From the NCBI GenBank assembly GCA_033063855.1, contig CP093829.1, forward strand, positions 8,194,243 through 8,258,242: a DNA stretch of 64,000 nucleotides. Direction: 5' to 3'. The stretch is from Smittia aterrima (lineage: Eukaryota > Arthropoda > Insecta > Diptera > Chironomidae). Positions 57,701-64,000 of the stretch are shown here, in pieces. The notes under the pieces are model-generated. The model saw nothing but the letters and a program-made list of their open reading frames with translations. It was not told where the DNA came from and made no database searches. Made by a program: the position numbers and the translations under genes. Position 1 is the stretch's first letter. Each line of letters opens with the position of its first letter.

Positions 57701-60700
57701 GGGAGCTTCGACAATGCTTTCTGGTTTCTTTTCCAATTCTTTCTCAATCGATTGAACAGCTTTTTGATGAACTGTATCGTCGACTGATTGGCCGAAACCG
57801 GGAATGACGACGTCGGGCTTTTTGACTTCCTTCTTCACTACGAGAACCGGAGGAGTAACAATAACTTCTTCGACTGGGGCAATTACTTTAGGCGGCGCTT
57901 CTTCCATCAGCAATGGAACTGAAGGTTTAACGTCATCAACATCGTCTGTGATTACATCGAGTCGAAGCTTTGTGTTGTTGTTATTATTAAACGGAGCGGA
58001 AGTCTCCAAGTTGTTGGTGACAACTTCTTCCTTGATCGAATTCTCATAATGATGGTGGTTGTGGTGATGCTTTCTCTCTTCCTTCGCACGCTTCTTCTTC
58101 TTTTTCTTCTTGATGGCATCATGGTGATCACGTTTCATTTCATCATCGCCGTCTGTGAATCGGAAGACATCGTCTGACTTGACATCCTTACTGAGTTCAT
58201 TGTTGTTAGACTTTTGTTGTTCACTATCACTCATGAGTTGAGCTTCAAGTGCACGACCAGCTTCATCCAAATCAACGCTATTCTCTTCGACTTTAATTGC
58301 ACGTTGCTTCTCACGTTCGCGTCTTCTCTTTTCTTTACGTTTCCTCGACTCTTCTCGATGATGTTCCTTCGACAAAATTTCTGAAGGCTCAGGTTTGATA
58401 TCAATAACTTCCTTCTTGATCTCAATCATTTCCGGATCGAATTCATTCTTGGAGTCAGTTCTGATTTCCTCGTCAGAAATTGGGCCGAAAATGTCATCCA
58501 TCTTATCATCTCGTTTGTGGTTGTTGTCGATTGACGATGTGGACTTGCGATGAGCATCTCGAGATAATTTCTTTGACTTCTTGCTTGATTTATCATCTTT
58601 GTGTTTGTCGTGATGTCGTTTCTTCGTTCCGTTCGAGCCGTGCTTGTTATTGAAGTTTCTCAACTCAGACTCATCGTGTTTCTTCAAGTCATCGAAATCG
58701 CTTGTTGGCATCGAAGGGAAATCATTTGGTTCTTGTTTGATCTCAACGTGCTTGTTCTCGTTATCATTCTCTGTTGGCATTTCGTCATCAGAAGAATCGA
58801 TTACGTTCGTTCGAGACATTTTCCTACTCGAGAATTTGCTTCGCTTGCGATGGCCATCGTTGATTGTGATGCCACTTTCACTGCTCTCATCGTCGCAAAC
58901 ACTCAAATGATTTCGAATCTTCGCCTTTCTCAGCATCTCACTTTCGTCATCTTTGTCTTCTTCGTCAGAGCCACTCAGTTGAGCTTTTCTGAACTTCATC
59001 TGGAACATGTCGTTGCTGTTACCATCCATGTCACTATCAGTATCGTCATCGGAAGTGTTCAAACGTTTTCTTTCCCGTTTCGCTCGCGATTGCTTCAAAG
59101 CCGAAAATTTATCTTTAATTTTCTTCTCTTCTTCCTGCTTCTTAAGATTCTTACAAGAGCGGGCTTTGACTTTATCGTACATCGAAATGTTTGGAGCTTC
59201 GTCGGGAATGTCAAAGAATGAAATTTTATTCTTTCCATTCTCTGAGTCGTCGGTGTCGTCTGTGCTTAAACTGTTGTTCAAACTTCTTCGCGGATGTTTC
59301 TTCTTCCCGCTGCTTTCTTCAGATGACTCTGGTCGACTCTTCTCATGATTTGATCTCTTCTCATGATCTGAATAATCTTTCTTGTGATTGTGATTATGAC
59401 GCATGACCTCATCTTCACTTGATCGAATGTCTTCCGTCATAACTGACGATGAAGTGTCGTTAAAGTTGTTGACTTGAGTTTGATTTTCTTTGTCCTTCGT
59501 GCTATTTTCACGATGATAGTGATGATGGTGCTTCTTGCTCTTGTGCACCTTTTCACTCGACTTGATGATGTTGTCTTTGCTATTACGCTTCAGCTCATCG
59601 AAAATAGAATCCTTGGAGCTCGCAATGTCATTGTTGTGTTTAGACTTTGCTTGGTTTTCGTCATCGCAATGTGTTTTCTCCTTACTCGAGCTCTTCTTCT
59701 CTTTGTGGTTGTGATGATGATGATGTTTTGAGTTGGATTTTGAATCATGATGTTTCGAATCTTTAGAACTCTTGTCGCCTGACTTCTCGACATGACAAGT
59801 TTGCTCGCTTGAGGAATCAACACTTGAAACGTCTTCGAAGCTCATGCGGCGTTTGCGCAAAGAGTTGGGTGAAGGAGCTCGTTCGATAATTTCTTCCTTC
59901 TTCTCCTCGACAGAATGTTGGTGATGGTGTTCGTCTTTTGACTTCTTGTGACTCTTCGATTTCTTGTCGTCGATTTTTTTCTCAACAATTTCCGGCTCTC
60001 GAGACTTTTTAACTTCTTTCTCTTTCCGAAAACTGGAATCTTTGTCTTTCTTTGCATGTTCTTCTTTCGATACAATCGTCTCATCAATTTCACTGTTTTT
60101 CCTTCGATCTTTCGAGTGATTCTTCTTATCGTTTGCGTCAATTTCCTTCTTAACCACAGCCTCCGGTTTGACCTCTTCAACTTTTGAGATAACTGGCGTT
60201 GATAAAGATTTATTCTCATCAACTTTCTCGAGACTCGAACGTTCGTTTTGTTGCGTGATCGATGTTCCGCAGTTGGGCAACGAGGCGCTTTTCATCAGCA
60301 GCTTCGATGGTGGATGCTCGGCGTTACTATGATTAACATTATTATTATTATTTGTACTACTTTTGTTACAGTTAGAATTAAAATTATTTGAATTATTGTT
60401 ATTTCCGGTTGCAGATGATGTTGATGATGATGAAGGAGACGAAGTTGTTGCCGTCACTTCTTGAAGCGAGACGCTCTTTCCTAACGCGCAGGGAGTCTTT
60501 GGTTTGTGACAGTTTGGAGATGCAACTGTCGCTGCAGTCGTTAAAGAAGGAGCAGCGGAACTTGTTGAAGCTACTGCATTAGACAGAGGTGTACTCAAAG
60601 AGCTCGTACTTGTTGTTGGTGTCGTTGCACTTGTACTCAATGTTGGATGAGTCGGGAAAGGATATTGAAGTCCCTTAATCGAAGAAATTGACGATGCTGA

Positions 60701-63700
60701 TGATGGATTTGGACTGTTGTAGGGAGAAGCCGTGTTTGGACTGTTCAGTGGCGAACCAGTGCCCGACGAACCTAATCGTTGATGAATCATTGTTGTAATT
60801 GTAACAGGCTGTTGAGTGGGCATGTGAAGTTTACCCAGCGAGTTGCTGAGAGCTGATGTCGCTGTGAGACCCTCCGGATGACTTGGAACCAGTCCTAGCG
60901 ATGGAACAGAATTCATCATTGACAACATTGGAGATGAAGTCCCTGAGAGACTTAAATGACTTCCACCAAATGTTCCAAAAGCATTCTTCGATGTCACAGT
61001 TGCAGTTGGAAGTGCAGACGACGTTGATTGCGCCATGAACTTATCAATATTCTCGAGTCGCTTTGAATCTTCATCAAACATTGAATTCTTGAGAACATTC
61101 TTTAACAGCTCTGGTGTTTCTGGAACTGCAATTTCCGGCACAGCGTGTCGGAAGCTGTTCATGTAATGCGAAGATGATGATGATCGACCATTGCTACTCC
61201 AACTGTCGTAATCTTCTGTGAACTTCTTCAATCTCTCTTCAAGTGACGGCGATGCATTTGGACCAGAAATTGATCCAAGTTCATGCTCAGAGTCGCTCGA
61301 GTTTGATACCAACGAAGGAGGACGAGGTGATGTCATTGCTGTCTCGGAGTTAGAGCTTCCGCTTGACACTGGTGGCATTAAGGAGTTTGATCGCGATCTT
61401 ACTTGCGACGTTTGAGGTGTGGGAGAGATGGATCGGTTCTTTAGACTAGAATGATGGAGGTGGGTTGAAGTGCCGTTGCTTGCCTCATGTTTCTCAGCTG
61501 GAGCAGTAGCGTGAGCTGCTGGCAGCAGTTGATTGCTTTGTCGAAGTTGCTGGTGGAATTGTTGTGCAAACTTCGGTAGAGGTAAGCTCATCGGCTCCAC
61601 AGGTCTTCCTGCAATCGGTGGACGTCTGGGATCAATTGAATTCTCAGGTCGTTCATCGAAAAGCGGAGTTCCTGGTCGAGATCCATGCTCGCTCTCACCG
61701 CCCGAAGCTTCAAACGAGTTATTAACGTTTAGAGGATTGCTTCGACTCTTTGATGCAAGCTGATCGCTGTCGATTAGCGTCATTGTTGAAGAAGATGAAG
61801 ATGTACTAGCGGTAGCAGATGTTTTCCTCCGCTTATGCATCATTAGTTGATAGCTATCCATGCTTTGATATCGTGTCAAGCTATCTGTGGACGGTCTTCG
61901 ATTTGGTTTTGTGTAGTTGACGCTTGATGTCATTGCGCCACCAGGTACGCTCGCCGAATGCTTTATATTGCAATCAGAGAGTCGTCGGATTTCTACAGTC
62001 TTTCTGTGTACCAGGTCTGTGTGATTATATCGATGGTGATTATGTGAGAAGCTGGCTGTCGATGACGAGTCTCGATGATCGAGCACTTTTCCATTAATAT
62101 TTGTTGCACTCGAATCATGATTGTTGTGGTGGTTGTTGTGAGCGTCTTCAGTTACCAGCTCCTGACTGTACTTTGCTCGTTTTCTCGGTGTCTCTGTTTC
62201 ATCACCACTGGACGGGCATTTCTCCAGCTGGTCGAGAATTTTGTGACGTTGACTCTCCAATATTCTCATTTCACCTACAACTGAAAAATTAAATTTCATT
62301 AAATGTCTGAAAACTCTAAAACAGATGCTTGATGCTTACCTGGGCTTCTATCACACCTTCGACGGATTGATGAAGTTATTCCAGAAATTCCTGACTCAGA
62401 ATCGACTCGTTGTACTTGTCTAATATCACCTGAGTAATCAAAATGAAAAAATAGTGTCAATGGTATGAACTCACACAAATGTCGAGAAGATAAATTACCT
62501 GGACTTTTATCACATCGTCGTCTTACTGATGATGAAGTTATTGTAAGAGTTTCACCATCGTTTAAATGATCAGAGTCGCCTGCTACCACTCTCTCCTGAT
62601 CAAAATTGTTACCATAGGCATCGAGATACTCATTCGAATCGTAAAATTCGGGAGATCCGGCAGCAGCATAACGAAATTTCTTCCCTACACTGCCACTCGA
62701 TGAAAGATGGCGAGGCGTTGAGCCAGCACTCGGAGTGCTTGTTGGAGATGTTGCGCCACTCACTGGATTTCCAGGTCGACTGAAGCTACTCGCTCTCGAT
62801 CGACTTGTGTTGAACGTGTGTCTCACCATGTTGTTGCCGGGAGTTATTAGACTTTCTACGTTTATGTTTGCAGGTTGAACTCCGAGTTTCTCTAGCCTCG
62901 CGTAGAAAGCATCGACGCACTCCCGCGAAGCGTAATCAACTTGTAATTTTCGACCACGGATTGCTGTACCGCGTGTCTCCTTCACAGCTTGTTGCGCACA
63001 CTGAATCTGATCAAAAGATACCAGCGCCGTTTTGCGATCACGATCGATCGCGACTTTTTGTACAGTGCCAAAGCGTGAGAACTGTTGCGTCAAGTAATGC
63101 TCGCTTACTCCGTCGAGAATACCATCGAGCCAGACGCACGTCGTTGGCATAGATTTGCCAAAGCCCAACTTTATTCGTGTTGAGCCAAAGTGTTCACCAT
63201 CCATTTTACGTACTGCTTTCACAACCGAAACAATATCGGCGTATTGACAGAACGCGTAAGGCGATGAACCTTGCTTCTTGATGTCAATTTCAAGAATTTC
63301 CCCGAACACCTCGAATGCTTTTCGTAACTCGGCAACGGTCACGTGCTTCTCGAGATTCCCAATAAATAGTGTGCGGGTAGACTTCGATTGATATTCGTCT
63401 ATTTCGGCTTCGTACGGACGAAACTCGTTATCATCCACGTCATAGCCTTGGTACGGTTGAACTTCAATTTTACAGCCAAAAAACAACTTGTCCTGCGACA
63501 CCTCTAGTGCCTTCTCCACATCTTCCGGCTTCTTGAAACACACTAATGCGTATCGCTCGTGACTTTGCCCCACGACCTTCACCCACGTTACTTTGCCATG
63601 TTTCTTATACTCATGAAAGAGACCATCCTTAAGTGAAGTGTCGGAGGAGCGAAGCGGCAGGTTCTTTACGCAAATAGCGAGCGGTCGATTATCCTCTGAA

Positions 63701-64000
63701 TGAACGACAGGATTTGACCCACTCACACTCCCCGATGATGATAACGACGATGTTGTACTGGCCGGCTTATCAATAGAATTGGGAATCGGAACGTTCGCTA
63801 AGGTGGCTTGAAGGTTTCGTCTATGGCGCTGGTTATTTGAACTCCCCGCCGATGCTTTTCCTGTACTGTTGCTTTTGTTGATGTTGTTTCGATGATGAGA
63901 GGACGGTGTACTGTGTGTAACAATCTCGCCAGCACCACCCGAAGCTGGACTGGAATGGGATGATGTTGGCGTTGTCGTATGACTACTGGCTGAACTACAA
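51744..64000 (-). CDS. spen: split ends (SPEN/SHARP) transcriptional regulator, 5' end outside the window
   Basis: Giant nuclear RRM/SPOC protein acting as a co-repressor scaffold and in RNA-linked silencing. Exons seen (complement): 64000(open)-62499, 62429-62340, 62280-53560, 53496-53399, 53228-53157, 53033-52945, 52883-52765, 52710-52097, 52031-51744; about 3,864 residues, in phase throughout. Three RRMs lie in the first exon: ICVKNL (~63.65 kb), LFIGNL (~63.36 kb) and CVWLDGIL (~63.13 kb). The 8,721-bp exon begins with the family block MRILESQRHKILDQLEKCPSSGDE, then long Ser/His/Lys-rich and Gln/Pro-rich disorder. The SPOC domain closes the protein (LTRLLDRYPLMWQGLLALKTEQ to HLLIVIATV). 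The frame is open to base 64000, so the start is beyond the window. Many long plus-strand frames here are antisense shadows. Confidence 0.95.

Noticed and set aside
53732..61763. Many plus-strand open frames of 64-206 residues (for example 58601-59221)
   Set aside because: They are antisense to the open, domain-supported spen exons and show only reverse-complement low complexity.

Overview
This window is AT-rich nuclear DNA from an insect, most likely a nematoceran fly (a chironomid-type midge is my best guess from protein style and the very short 50-65 bp GT-AG introns; this is an inference, not a test). Genes were rebuilt by joining open frames at splice sites that keep phase. For nearly every gene the exon lengths sum to a whole number of codons ending in a stop. 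I recognised no tRNA, rRNA or CRISPR.

Left part (1-13.4 kb) is gene-dense: Ubc2 (E2 ubiquitin-conjugating enzyme, minus); WDR12 (ribosome biogenesis, plus) converging 50 bp from Ecsit (mitochondrial complex I assembly/Toll signalling, minus); AKAP10-type kinase anchor (plus), head-to-head with Ecsit; a probable shugoshin (plus); the kinetochore gene Nuf2 (minus), head-to-head with the nucleolar RBM34 (plus). A copy of the Nuf2 3' end lies on the far side of the shugoshin-like gene.

Middle part (13.4-44 kb) is sparse. A tandem cluster of four DUF1091-type secreted-protein genes (18.2-22.4 kb, minus) has two intact copies and two copies broken by different lesions, one also holding a 691-bp TA-flanked inverted-repeat element. 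Then come mitochondrial glutamine synthetase (minus), a RERG/RASL-type Ras-like GTPase (plus) with a distal TATA+Inr+DPE promoter and a 3.7-kb 5'UTR intron, and an odorant receptor (plus) whose N-terminal exon I cannot find.

Right part (44-64 kb, all minus): a compact INCENP-like gene, a 75-residue uncharacterised gene just upstream of it, a concentrative nucleoside transporter (SLC28/CNT), and split ends (spen), whose 8.7-kb exon dominates the end and whose 5' end runs off the window. Three chromosome-segregation proteins (shugoshin-like, Nuf2, INCENP-like) occur here but not as one functional cluster. The most unusual items are the compact INCENP, the strictly spaced promoter module shared by all four DUF1091 copies, the decay of that cluster, and the Ras-like protein lacking the DTAG switch II motif.
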